NCBI RefSeq assembly: GCF_034432235.1
Contig: NZ_DAOUCJ010000070.1
Location: 1-8,110, forward strand
DNA: 8,110 nt
Origin: Thermoflexus sp.
GTDB taxonomy: Bacteria; Chloroflexota; Anaerolineae; Thermoflexales; Thermoflexaceae
Direction: 5' to 3'
Below the pieces are notes generated by a model. It was not told where the DNA came from. It ran no database searches and saw nothing but the letters and a program-made list of their open reading frames with translations. The translations under genes were made by a program, and so were the position numbers. Shown here piece by piece: positions 1 through 5,968 of the stretch; position 1 is the stretch's first letter; each line of letters starts with the position of its first letter.

Positions 1-7
1 ATACCCT

Positions 8-916
8 TCATTTCGCCGGTTTCACCAGATCTTCCAGCTTATATCCGGAGGCGCTCAGCTGGGCCCGGAATTCATCGTAGAAGGAATCATCGACCGGCTG
101 CAGACCCTCGATCTGGTAGACGGTCTGCAGCGCCTTCTTGCCTTCCTCCGACTGGGCGATCTCCAGCAGCGCCTGCCGGATCTTCGCTTTCAAATCCGGA
201 GGGAGATCTTTCACCACGCTCACGTTATCATTGGGGATTTTCGCGGTGGTTGTCAGGACGACCACTTTCTGTTTCACATCCGGGAGGTCTTTCTCCACGG
301 CGCTCCGTGCATCCACATAAGTGGCCCCTGCATCGCAGTCTCCGTTGTAAACCGCCTTCACCACATTGGGGTGGGAGCCCGCGTTCACGGTCTTGGCGAA
401 ATCCTTATCCGGGTCCACCCCGTTCGCCTTCAGCAGGATACGGGGCATCAGGTAACCGGAAGTGGAGAGGGGATCGACCCAGCACATGGTCTTGCCCTTG
501 AGATCGGCGATGCTCCGGATGCCGGAGTTCGCGCGCACGATGATCTGGCCCGTGTAGTAAGTCTGCTTGAAGCGCACGGTGGCCAGGATCACCTCCACGC
601 CGTATTTCTCATGGGCCAGGAGGTAGCTGAGGGTGTTGAGCCAGCCGATCTGGGCCTGGCCGGCCCCCATCGCTTCCACCGCGGCGGCGAAACTGCTGGC
701 CAGTTTGATGGTCACTTTCATATTCAGTTTCTTTCCCAGCAGCTGAGCGAGCTGCTCCCCGCCCCGCTTGATCTCTTCGGACTCTCCGGAGGGCACGAAG
801 ACCATGACCAGCGGGTTCTGTTCGCTTCCCAATGGGGGCTTTTGGGGGGCGCAGGCTCCCAGCGCAAGGCTGAAGACGATCGTCCCGATCACGAGGAACA
901 AACCGACACGTTTCAT
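8..916 (-). CDS. phnD: Phosphonate/phosphate-type ABC transporter substrate-binding lipoprotein (PhnD family)
   Basis: This 302-residue protein is an extracytoplasmic solute receptor that would capture a phosphonate, phosphite, phosphate or similar oxyanion and pass it to an ABC permease. The N-terminus is a lipoprotein signal: K2-R3, a hydrophobic stretch at about 5-20, and lipobox L-G-A-C with C22 as the lipidated residue. The mature part reads as a type 2 periplasmic-binding fold of the PhnD family: the GWLNTLSYLL segment at 91-100, a YYTGQIIVRANSGI strand near 120-133, DLKGK at 138-142, and a ligand-loop-like STSGY at 151-155 followed by P158. Length is normal for the family. The ATG is preceded by a GGGAGGAGG-type ribosome site and a consensus promoter. 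Permease and ATPase genes would be expected to the left, outside the window, so the substrate cannot be fixed; phnD is used as a family symbol. Family assignment is firm, ligand uncertain. Confidence 0.9.
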   Translation of the reverse strand: MKRVGLFLVIGTIVFSLALGACAPQKPPLGSEQNPLVMVFVPSGESEEIKRGGEQLAQLLGKKLNMKVTIKLASSFAAAVEAMGAGQAQIGWLNTLSYLLAHEKYGVEVILATVRFKQTYYTGQIIVRANSGIRSIADLKGKTMCWVDPLSTSGYLMPRILLKANGVDPDKDFAKTVNAGSHPNVVKAVYNGDCDAGATYVDARSAVEKDLPDVKQKVVVLTTTAKIPNDNVSVVKDLPPDLKAKIRQALLEIAQSEEGKKALQTVYQIEGLQPVDDSFYDEFRAQLSASGYKLEDLVKPAK

Positions 917-1255
917 GGAGAGCCTCCTCCCGAGCTTGAGGTTCCATGAACTTTCACGCCCATCTTAGGGGGATCCTGAGGTGGTGTCAAGTGTTCTGGC
1001 GGATTCAGGCCAGGCTTCCCGGTGCTCTCCGGTCTTACCCTGTTCGGCCGGGATCCGGGAGCGGGGATAGCCCTCCCTTCGCTCCGCTTCGATGACCGGT
1101 CTGCCTTTCCAAATTTCTCCCCTTCGGAAAGCCTGTGGCGCCCCTCCTGAGGTTTCAGCAAAACCCTGAGAGCACCCCTGGTGGCTGAGCGCCCATTTGC
1201 GTTAAGATGGTTTCTAAGAGGAGGGCGGTGATCTGGAAAAGAGATGGAGGCCTGA
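917..1255. other. Divergent intergenic region
   Basis: These 339 bases separate the leftward PhnD-family gene from the rightward phosphoribosyltransferase. The left end holds the minus-strand promoter and ribosome site. On the plus strand a TAAGAT hexamer at 1203-1208 could be a -10 box, but I find no convincing -35 element 16-18 bases before it. A GGAGG at 1246-1250 lies 5 bases before the ATG at 1256. Weak inverted repeats occur (CTTTCC 1105-1110 with GGAAAG 1126-1131; GGTTT 1151-1155 with AAACC just after), none followed by a T-run. I see no convincing gene here. Confidence 0.6.
962..990 (-). promoter_or_regulatory. Sigma70-type promoter of the PhnD-family gene
   Basis: Read on the minus strand, a perfect TTGACA (plus-strand positions 985-990) is separated by exactly 17 bases from TAAGAT (962-967), a 4-of-6 match to TATAAT. 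Transcription would begin near 955 and give a leader of about 40 bases before the ATG at 916. Spacing, orientation and position all fit. Confidence 0.75.
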
Positions 1256-1915
1256 ATGCGATTTCGAGATCGGAAAGATGCGGGACAGCGGCTGGCGGAG
1301 GCGCTGCGAGATCTGGAGCCGGAGGCTCGGGCGGGGCAGGTAGTGGTGATGGGGATCCCCCGGGGGGGCGTGGTGGTGGCCTATGAGGTGGCCCGCGCCC
1401 TTCAGGCGCCCCTGGATGTGGTCCTCTCCCATAAGCTGGGCGCCCCCGGGAACCCGGAGCTGGCCATTGGCGCCGTGGCGGAGGACGGAACCCTCTGGGT
1501 GGATCCTCTGGCGATCGCGGAGCTGGAGGTCCCGCCGGCTTACATTGAGGAAGAAGTCCGCCGTCAACAGGAGGAGCTCCGGCGGCGGGCTGCCCTCTTC
1601 CGTGGCGCTCGGCCGCCGATCCCGGTGGAGGGCCGGACGGTGGTGGTGGTCGATGATGGGATTGCGACGGGCGCGACGATGCGGGTCAGCTTGCGCTCTC
1701 TGCGGAACCGGGGGGCCAGGCGCCTGATTGTGGCCGCTCCGGTGGCCCCGCCGGAGATGCTCCCTCGGGTGCAAGCCGAGGCGGACGCGGTGGTTGTGCT
1801 TTACACTCCGGCGCTGTTCTGGGCCGTCGGCGCTTTCTATGAGCAATTCGACCAGGTGCCGGATGAAGAGGTGGTGGCCCTCCTGGAAGAAGCGATCGCC
1901 TGGGGACGGAAATAA
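1256..1915 (+). CDS. Predicted phosphoribosyltransferase (COG1926-like, type I PRTase fold)
   Basis: This 219-residue cytoplasmic protein has the PRPP-binding loop of type I phosphoribosyltransferases at about 129-142: four valines, D133-D134, then GIATGATM. An N-terminal IPRGG loop lies at 34-38, and the HKLGAPGNPELAIGAV segment at 59-74 is typical of the predicted phosphoribosyltransferases of COG1926, whose substrate is not generally established. A charged helix at about 97-118 (EEEVRRQQEELRRR) sits where the family carries an inserted helix. The ATG is preceded by GGAGG with a 5-base spacer, and length matches family members. The next gene, a Nudix hydrolase, begins about 134 bases downstream with a hairpin between them. 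A role in base salvage or nucleotide metabolism is inferred; I would not assign it to hpt, apt or upp. Confidence 0.85.
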   Translation: MRFRDRKDAGQRLAEALRDLEPEARAGQVVVMGIPRGGVVVAYEVARALQAPLDVVLSHKLGAPGNPELAIGAVAEDGTLWVDPLAIAELEVPPAYIEEEVRRQQEELRRRAALFRGARPPIPVEGRTVVVVDDGIATGATMRVSLRSLRNRGARRLIVAAPVAPPEMLPRVQAEADAVVVLYTPALFWAVGAFYEQFDQVPDEEVVALLEEAIAWGRK

Positions 1916-1997
1916 TTCGACGGCGACTCCCGGGCCTTACAGGCCAGCCCGCTTTCCAGCCCAGGCATTCCACCGCTGGTTTTCCCCATCGGCAGCA

Positions 1998-2030
1998 GCC
2001 GGGGCGGCTCGCCCGGCCCCCAGACCTTTT
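1998..2030 (+). terminator. GC-rich hairpin followed by short T-run (possible weak terminator)
   Basis: GCCGGG (1998-2003) plus CG (2005-2006, after one bulged G) pairs with CG-CCCGGC (2010-2017) around a GCT loop. The only T-run is TTTT at 2027-2030, ten bases beyond the stem, so termination would be inefficient. It lies between the phosphoribosyltransferase stop and the ribosome site of the Nudix gene, and may instead be a processing or attenuation hairpin. Confidence 0.3.
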
Positions 2031-2036
2031 GGAGGG
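2031..2036 (+). promoter_or_regulatory. Ribosome binding site supporting ATG 2050
   Basis: GGAGGG sits 13 bases before ATG 2050, longer than the usual 5-9. It overlaps the third base of the TTG codon at 2029, so it cannot serve that alternative start. This argues for the 219-residue form. Confidence 0.5.
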
Positions 2037-2049
2037 AACAAGCCCGGCC

Positions 2050-2709
2050 ATGGAACGCACGAAACCTTCTCTCCAAGAGTTCGTTCAAAAGCTTCGGGAG
2101 CGGCTGGCCCGGCCGCTTCCTGGAGCTCCTGCCCAGTGGGAGATGGCCCCTCCGTATCGACGGGCATGGGCGGAGCATCTGAGCGAGGAGCTATCGCGGG
2201 CCCGCGCGGCGGCCGTGCTGATCCTGCTCTACCCGAATGGTCTGGATCTGTCCTTCCCGCTTACCCGGCGGACCTTCCATGTGGCTTATCACAAGGGCCA
2301 GATTTCCCTCCCCGGGGGAGCATGTGAGCCGGGAGAATCTCCGGCGGAGGCCGCTCTTCGAGAGACCGAGGAGGAGCTGGGCCCCCTGGAAGATCCGGTG
2401 GAGCTTCTGGGTTCCCTCACACCCCTTTTTGTTCCCCCCAGCGGCTTCATGGTGCATCCGGTGATCGGCTATCTCCCCAGGCGCCCCATGTTTCGTCCCG
2501 CTCCGGTCGAGGTGGCAGAAGTGCTGGAGGCCACTCTCTCCTGGCTTCTGGATCCCCGTCATCAGGGGGAGGAGGAGCGGGAAGTCGATGGGGTGCGCTG
2601 GCGGATCCCGGTATTTCGTCTGGGGGATCACACGATCTGGGGGGCCACCGCGATGATCCTGGCCGAATTCCGGGCCATCGTGCGCGAAGTCCTGGCTTCC
2701 ACAACGTGA
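2050..2709 (+). CDS. Nudix hydrolase, CoA pyrophosphatase type (NudL/NUDT7-like)
   Basis: A 219-residue Nudix enzyme likely to cleave the pyrophosphate bond of CoA or its derivatives, giving phosphopantetheine and 3',5'-ADP, with Mg2+ or Mn2+. The Nudix box spans about 90-112 and fits G-x5-E-x7-R-E-U-x-E-E-x-G-U: G90, E96, R104-E105, E108-E109, G111. Just upstream, LTRRTFHVAYHKGQISLPGG (71-90) matches the CoA-family signature in which a basic residue-rich LTxR segment is followed by HxGQxSxPGG. The length is close to other NudL-type enzymes. I chose ATG 2050: a GGAGGG lies at 2031-2036, with a rather long 13-base spacer. A TTG at 2029 would add seven residues but has no ribosome site before it. 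Nudix family assignment is secure; CoA specificity rests on the upstream motif. Confidence 0.87.
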   Translation: MERTKPSLQEFVQKLRERLARPLPGAPAQWEMAPPYRRAWAEHLSEELSRARAAAVLILLYPNGLDLSFPLTRRTFHVAYHKGQISLPGGACEPGESPAEAALRETEEELGPLEDPVELLGSLTPLFVPPSGFMVHPVIGYLPRRPMFRPAPVEVAEVLEATLSWLLDPRHQGEEEREVDGVRWRIPVFRLGDHTIWGATAMILAEFRAIVREVLASTT

Positions 2710-2830
2710 GGATAGAATATTCGCCACCGGGCTCCCATTCCGGCAGGAGCTTTCAGGAAGAGGCTGATTGCATCCTCCCTGGGAGGCTTCCACGTCCAAA
2801 GCTCCCATGAGAAAATCAATGAAATTCATG

Positions 2831-2852
2831 CGGCCGGATCGGAATCCGGCCG
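2831..2852. repeat. Perfect 9-bp inverted repeat, 4-base loop
   Basis: CGGCCGGAT (2831-2839) and ATCCGGCCG (2844-2852) are exact reverse complements around CGGA. No T-run follows directly on either strand, so it is not a standard terminator. Its compact form resembles the hairpins clustered at 6013-6138. Confidence 0.7.
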
Positions 2853-2954
2853 TGAGGAACAGGGAAAATCATCCGGGAGCTGGGGCCGTTTTTGGCGATC
2901 TTCCATTTCCCGCGGAGATAAAACCGGGAGAACGGTGCATGACTGCTGCTTCCA

Positions 2955-2963
2955 GGAGGAGGG
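2955..2963 (+). promoter_or_regulatory. Strong ribosome binding site deciding the ATG 2969 start
   Basis: GGAGGAGGG ends 5 bases before ATG 2969. The family's first beta-strand (TWLIIHGTI) follows the ATG directly, so the 67-codon upstream extension of the open frame is rejected. Confidence 0.75.
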
Positions 2964-2968
2964 ATCCC

Positions 2969-4351
2969 ATGACCTGGCTTATTATCCACGGGACCATTTG
3001 CACCATGGAGGATCCGCCCCGGGTGATTGAGGACGGGGCGGTTGCGATCGAGGGGGATCGTGTGGGGATGATCGGGACTACGGCCGAGGTACGAGCGCGC
3101 TACCCGGATGCGGAGGCCCTGGATGCCCGGGGGCAGTTGATCCTTCCGGGGAGCATCTGCGCCCACACGCATTTCTATGGGGCCTTCGCGCGAGGGATGC
3201 CGCTTCACGATGAGCCCCCATCGAATTTCCCTCAGATCCTCCGCCGGCTCTGGTGGCGCCTGGATCGGGCTCTGGATGAGAAAGCGGTTCGCCTTTCCGC
3301 CCTGGTTGGTCTGATCGATGCGATCCGTCACGGCACCACCACGCTGATCGATCATCACGCCAGCCCCTCCTGCATCGATGGCTCTCTGGACATCATCGCG
3401 GAGGCGGTGATGGAGGCCGGCCTGCGGGCTTGCCTCTGCTATGAGGTGTCCGATCGCAACGGCCCGGAAGGGGCGAGAGCGGGGATCCGGGAGAACGTCC
3501 GTTTCCTCCGGCGGGTTCGGGAATGGCGGGCCACCGGGGATCCGCGGGGCGTCTTCCTGGCGGCCTCCTTCGGACTTCACGCCGCCTTCACCGTCGGCCC
3601 CCAGACCATGGAGCAGGCGGTTGCGGAAGCCCGGGCGCTGGGGACTGGTTTCCACATTCATGTAGCCGAGGATGCGGCGGACGAGGGGCACAGCCTGACG
3701 GTCTATGGGGTGCGAACGGTGGAACGCCTTGCCCGCGAGGGTGTGCTGGGCCCGCAGACGCTATGCGCGCACTGCGTGCATGTCGACGCCGCGGAGATCG
3801 ATCTGCTGGCCCGCACGGAGAGCAAAGTCAGCCATCAGCCCCGCTCGAACATGAACAACGCGGTAGGGGTGGCGCCGGTGGGAGCGATGCGGAAGGCGGG
3901 GGTGACGGTCGGATTGGGAAACGATGGGTTCTCCAATAATATGTTTGCGGAGATGAAGACCGCTTACCTGGTCCATAAAGTTCACGCCCGCGACCCCCGG
4001 GCCATGGGGGCGGAGGAAGTCGTGGCCATGGCATACCGGGAGAACGCCCGCATTGCCTCCCTCTTCTGGCCTCATCCCGTAGGGGTTCTGGCCCCGGGTG
4101 CCTACGCGGATATCATCCTCCTGGACTACCGGCCTTACACGCCTTTCACAAAGGAGAATCTGCCCTGGCATCTGATCTTTGGTGTGGATGGCTCGCATGT
4201 GACCACGACCATTTGCGGGGGGCGGATTCTGATGAAAGATCGGCAGCTGCTGACGCTCGATGAGGAACGGATCGCCGCGGAGGCCCGCGCCCATGCGCCC
4301 CGGGTCTGGGAGCGCTTTCGGGAGATCGTGGAGTCGGAGCGAGGCCTCTGA
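2969..4351 (+). CDS. ssnA: SsnA-like amidohydrolase (ATZ/TRZ family, probable deaminase/aminohydrolase)
   Basis: A 460-residue cytoplasmic metal-dependent amidohydrolase. Metal and catalytic positions are visible: H66-x-H68 in CAHTHF, H231 with E234 in HVAED, H268 in CAHCVH, and D319 in GLGNDG, the pattern of ATZ/TRZ and S-adenosylhomocysteine-deaminase-type enzymes. Segments WWRLDRALDE (95-104), IDHHASP (127-133), SDRN (161-164) and PRSNMNNAVG (291-300) closely resemble, from memory, the E. coli SsnA protein, which lies in a purine-degradation/selenium-hydroxylase gene neighbourhood there; those partners are absent here. The beta-sandwich ends are present (VIEDGAVAIEGDRVGMIG at 19-36; APGAYADIILLDY at 375-387). 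I chose ATG 2969 because GGAGGAGGG lies just upstream; the frame is open back to 2768, but that part overlaps palindromic leader sequence and looks non-coding. Substrate unknown; the symbol denotes similarity only. Confidence 0.85.
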   Translation: MTWLIIHGTICTMEDPPRVIEDGAVAIEGDRVGMIGTTAEVRARYPDAEALDARGQLILPGSICAHTHFYGAFARGMPLHDEPPSNFPQILRRLWWRLDRALDEKAVRLSALVGLIDAIRHGTTTLIDHHASPSCIDGSLDIIAEAVMEAGLRACLCYEVSDRNGPEGARAGIRENVRFLRRVREWRATGDPRGVFLAASFGLHAAFTVGPQTMEQAVAEARALGTGFHIHVAEDAADEGHSLTVYGVRTVERLAREGVLGPQTLCAHCVHVDAAEIDLLARTESKVSHQPRSNMNNAVGVAPVGAMRKAGVTVGLGNDGFSNNMFAEMKTAYLVHKVHARDPRAMGAEEVVAMAYRENARIASLFWPHPVGVLAPGAYADIILLDYRPYTPFTKENLPWHLIFGVDGSHVTTTICGGRILMKDRQLLTLDEERIAAEARAHAPRVWERFREIVESERGL

Positions 4352-4424
4352 AGGCTCAGGAACAGGAGGATCGAAGGAAGAGCGGCTTCTCTGGATCATC
4401 AACCTGTAGAGGTGAAAGGATCCG

Positions 4425-5330
4425 ATGCGGATTCGGGTGCGTGTTCCAGCGACCACGGCGAACCTGGGCCCGGGTTTCGATGGGATGGGGCTGGCGCTGG
4501 GCCTCTATAACGAGATCGAGGCCGAGCCGGCCTCCACCCTGGAGGTCATCGTGGAAGGGGAGGGCGCGGATCTCCTTCCCCGCGATGGGACGAATCGGGT
4601 GGTGCGCGCGGCGGCGGCGCTGTTCGAGCGGATGGGATCCGCGCTGCCGTCGATGCGTCTGCGCTGCCGCAACCGGATCCCCCTCATGTCCGGCCTTGGA
4701 TCCAGCGCGGCGGCCGTGGTGGGCGGGCTGGCCCTGGCTCAGGCCTGGATGGGGCGATCCGATCCGCCGGAGGTCCTGCTGGAGATGGCGGCCATGCTGG
4801 AGGGTCACCCGGATAACGTGGCGCCGGCGCTGTTGGGAGGGCTGGTGCTGGTTGCGCGGGATGAGGATGGCCTGATCGCGGCCCGCGTTCCCATCCCCCC
4901 CATGCGGGTGGCGCTGGCTCTCCCGGGGGTTACCGTATCCACCGAGATGGCCCGTCGCCTGCTTCCCGCTCACCTGCCTTTAGCCGATGTGGTATACCAG
5001 ATCGGCCATGTAGCGCTCCTCGTCCACGCCTTTCGGGAAGGCGATTGGGGGTTGCTGGGCCGAGCGATGCGGGATCGGCTGCACGAGCCCTACCGGGCGC
5101 AGCTGATCCCGGGTTATGAGCGGGCGGTAGCGGCTGCGCGGGCCGCGGGAGCGGCGGCGGTGTGCATCAGCGGGTCGGGCCCCGCCCTCGCCGCGTTCGC
5201 TCCGGAGGGCCATGAGGCGATCGCCGCAGCGATGGCGGCCGCGTTTGCCGAGGCCGGCGTCCCGGCGCGCACCTGGGTGGTGGAGGTCGATTTTGATGGG
5301 GTTCAGGTGGAGGTCGAACCGGGGGCATAG
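4425..5330 (+). CDS. thrB: Homoserine kinase
   Basis: This 301-residue GHMP-family kinase would phosphorylate L-homoserine with ATP to O-phosphohomoserine, the penultimate step of threonine synthesis. Motif 1 is PATTANLGPGFDGMG at 8-22, typical of ThrB. The ATP-binding motif 2 is PLMSGLGSSAAA at 86-97. EGHPDNVAPALLGG at 126-139 is another ThrB hallmark, and motif 3 is CISGSGPALAAF at 247-258. Length is typical of bacterial ThrB. ATG 4425 is preceded by GAGGTGAAAGGA (4409-4420). The stop of the SsnA-like gene is 73 bases upstream with no clear terminator, so co-transcription is plausible. Threonine synthase (thrC) and homoserine dehydrogenase are not next to it here, so threonine genes are probably dispersed in this genome. 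Confidence 0.95.
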   Translation: MRIRVRVPATTANLGPGFDGMGLALGLYNEIEAEPASTLEVIVEGEGADLLPRDGTNRVVRAAAALFERMGSALPSMRLRCRNRIPLMSGLGSSAAAVVGGLALAQAWMGRSDPPEVLLEMAAMLEGHPDNVAPALLGGLVLVARDEDGLIAARVPIPPMRVALALPGVTVSTEMARRLLPAHLPLADVVYQIGHVALLVHAFREGDWGLLGRAMRDRLHEPYRAQLIPGYERAVAAARAAGAAAVCISGSGPALAAFAPEGHEAIAAAMAAAFAEAGVPARTWVVEVDFDGVQVEVEPGA

Positions 5331-5428
5331 CGGATCGAACTCTGCTTTACGGCAACGGGGAGGGGGAGGGCAGGGCCGGGCGCTGAAAGTTTTCATATAC
5401 CCCATAAGCTCAACCGGAGGGAAAAGCG
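5331..5428 (+). other. G-rich linker with G-quadruplex motif and ribosome site
   Basis: Five G-tracts (GGGG 5357-5360, GGGGG 5362-5366, GGG 5368-5370, GGG 5373-5375, GGG 5378-5380) separated by 1-2 bases satisfy the G3+N1-7 quadruplex rule on the coding strand. After it comes an AT-richer stretch (5388-5408) that could hold a -10 element, though I find no paired -35. GGAGGG at 5416-5421 lies 7 bases before ATG 5429. Confidence 0.55.
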
Positions 5429-5968
5429 ATGGGATTCCTCAGACGGCTGTGGGGAGCGTTCAAGAACATCGCCATTCTGTTCTCCTTCACCGTAAACCTG
5501 ATCCTGGTCATCGTGCTGGCCCTGCTCTATTTGCAGCTGTCCTCCCTGAAGTCCACGGTGAACCAGACGGTGGCGCGCCTGGAGGAGATCGCGCAGGATC
5601 TTGGAAGCACCCACATCTCCACCACCATCCCCATCCGGCAATCGGTCCCTGTGGCCTTTGAACTTCCGGTTCAACAGGATACGGTGGTGGTGACGCTGGC
5701 CCCGGTGCCCATCACCACCGCGGCGACGTTCCAGCTGCCCGGGGGCGGGGGCACGATCAACGGGACGGTCTTTATCAACCTGCCTCCGGGCACCCGTCTT
5801 CCGGTGCGGCTGAACATGACGGTTCCGGTTCGCACGCAAATCGGGGTGAGCTTCGATCAACCGGTGGACATCGCCCTGGGCGCTTCAGGGCTGGACCCGG
5901 TGGTGGGGAAGCTGCTCCTGCTCCTGAAGGATCTCAAGGCACTGCTGGATATGATCCCAGGACCATAG
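5429..5968 (+). CDS. Single-pass membrane protein with repeated Pro/Val-rich beta motifs, function unknown
   Basis: I do not recognise a named family. The 179-residue protein starts with a basic, amphipathic N-terminus (MGFLRRLWGAFKN), then a single transmembrane helix at about 14-36 (ILFSFTVNLILVIVLALLYLQL). A short coiled-coil-like linker follows at 38-58 (SSLKSTVNQTVARLEEIAQDL). The rest is predicted beta-rich and extracytoplasmic, with a recurring pattern of an IP/VP start, alternating hydrophobics and an LP/QP end: IPIRQSVPVAFELP (67-80), VPITTAATFQLP (93-104) and VPVRTQIGVSFDQP (132-145). A GGGG turn at 105-108 is followed by NGTVFINLPPGTRLPV (111-126). The C-terminus has a leucine run (KLLLLLKDLKALLD, 161-174). 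Start is supported by GGAGGG 7 bases upstream. No catalytic residues are apparent; a structural or envelope role is possible. The reality of the gene is well supported; function is not. Confidence 0.75.
   Translation: MGFLRRLWGAFKNIAILFSFTVNLILVIVLALLYLQLSSLKSTVNQTVARLEEIAQDLGSTHISTTIPIRQSVPVAFELPVQQDTVVVTLAPVPITTAATFQLPGGGGTINGTVFINLPPGTRLPVRLNMTVPVRTQIGVSFDQPVDIALGASGLDPVVGKLLLLLKDLKALLDMIPGP

Larger units (their letters stand above)
2710..2968 (+). promoter_or_regulatory. Structured 259-base leader upstream of the amidohydrolase
   Basis: This gene-free stretch begins with TAGAAT (2713-2718), a 5-of-6 match to a -10 box but without a good -35. A nested fold follows: outer arms GGAGCTTT (2746-2753) and AAAGCTCC (2798-2805), inner arms GGAAG (2756-2760) and CTTCC (2787-2791), and within them CCTCCC-T-GGGAGG (2774-2786). 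A second perfect 9-bp hairpin with loop CGGA occupies 2831-2852. Its left arm segment CCGGAT could alternatively pair with ATCCGG at 2871-2876. A T5 run lies at 2889-2893. The ribosome site GGAGGAGGG is at 2955-2963. I do not recognise a known riboswitch class; a cis-regulatory leader is an inference from the repeats. Confidence 0.4.

Noticed and set aside
371..949. 192-codon plus-strand open frame opposite the PhnD-family gene
   Set aside because: It is antisense to a well-supported gene, runs across its promoter side, and has no recognisable domain; high GC generates such shadows.
913..1161. 82-codon minus-strand frame in the divergent intergenic region
   Set aside because: It spans the promoter and ribosome site of the PhnD-family gene and has low-complexity composition with no ribosome site of its own.
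2029..2049. TTG start for the Nudix hydrolase
   Set aside because: No ribosome site precedes it, and the GGAGGG that would serve as one lies downstream, pointing to ATG 2050.
2831..2852. Rho-independent terminator
   Set aside because: The stem is perfect, but no T-run follows it on either strand; the nearest T5 is 37 bases away.
2768..2968. 67-codon N-terminal extension of the SsnA-like frame
   Set aside because: It overlaps perfect inverted repeats, has no ribosome site at its first ATG, and the family's first strand begins right after ATG 2969, which has GGAGGAGGG upstream.
2816..3691. 291-codon minus-strand frame
   Set aside because: It lies antisense to the amidohydrolase, whose metal-binding motifs are intact; composition is typical of an antisense shadow.
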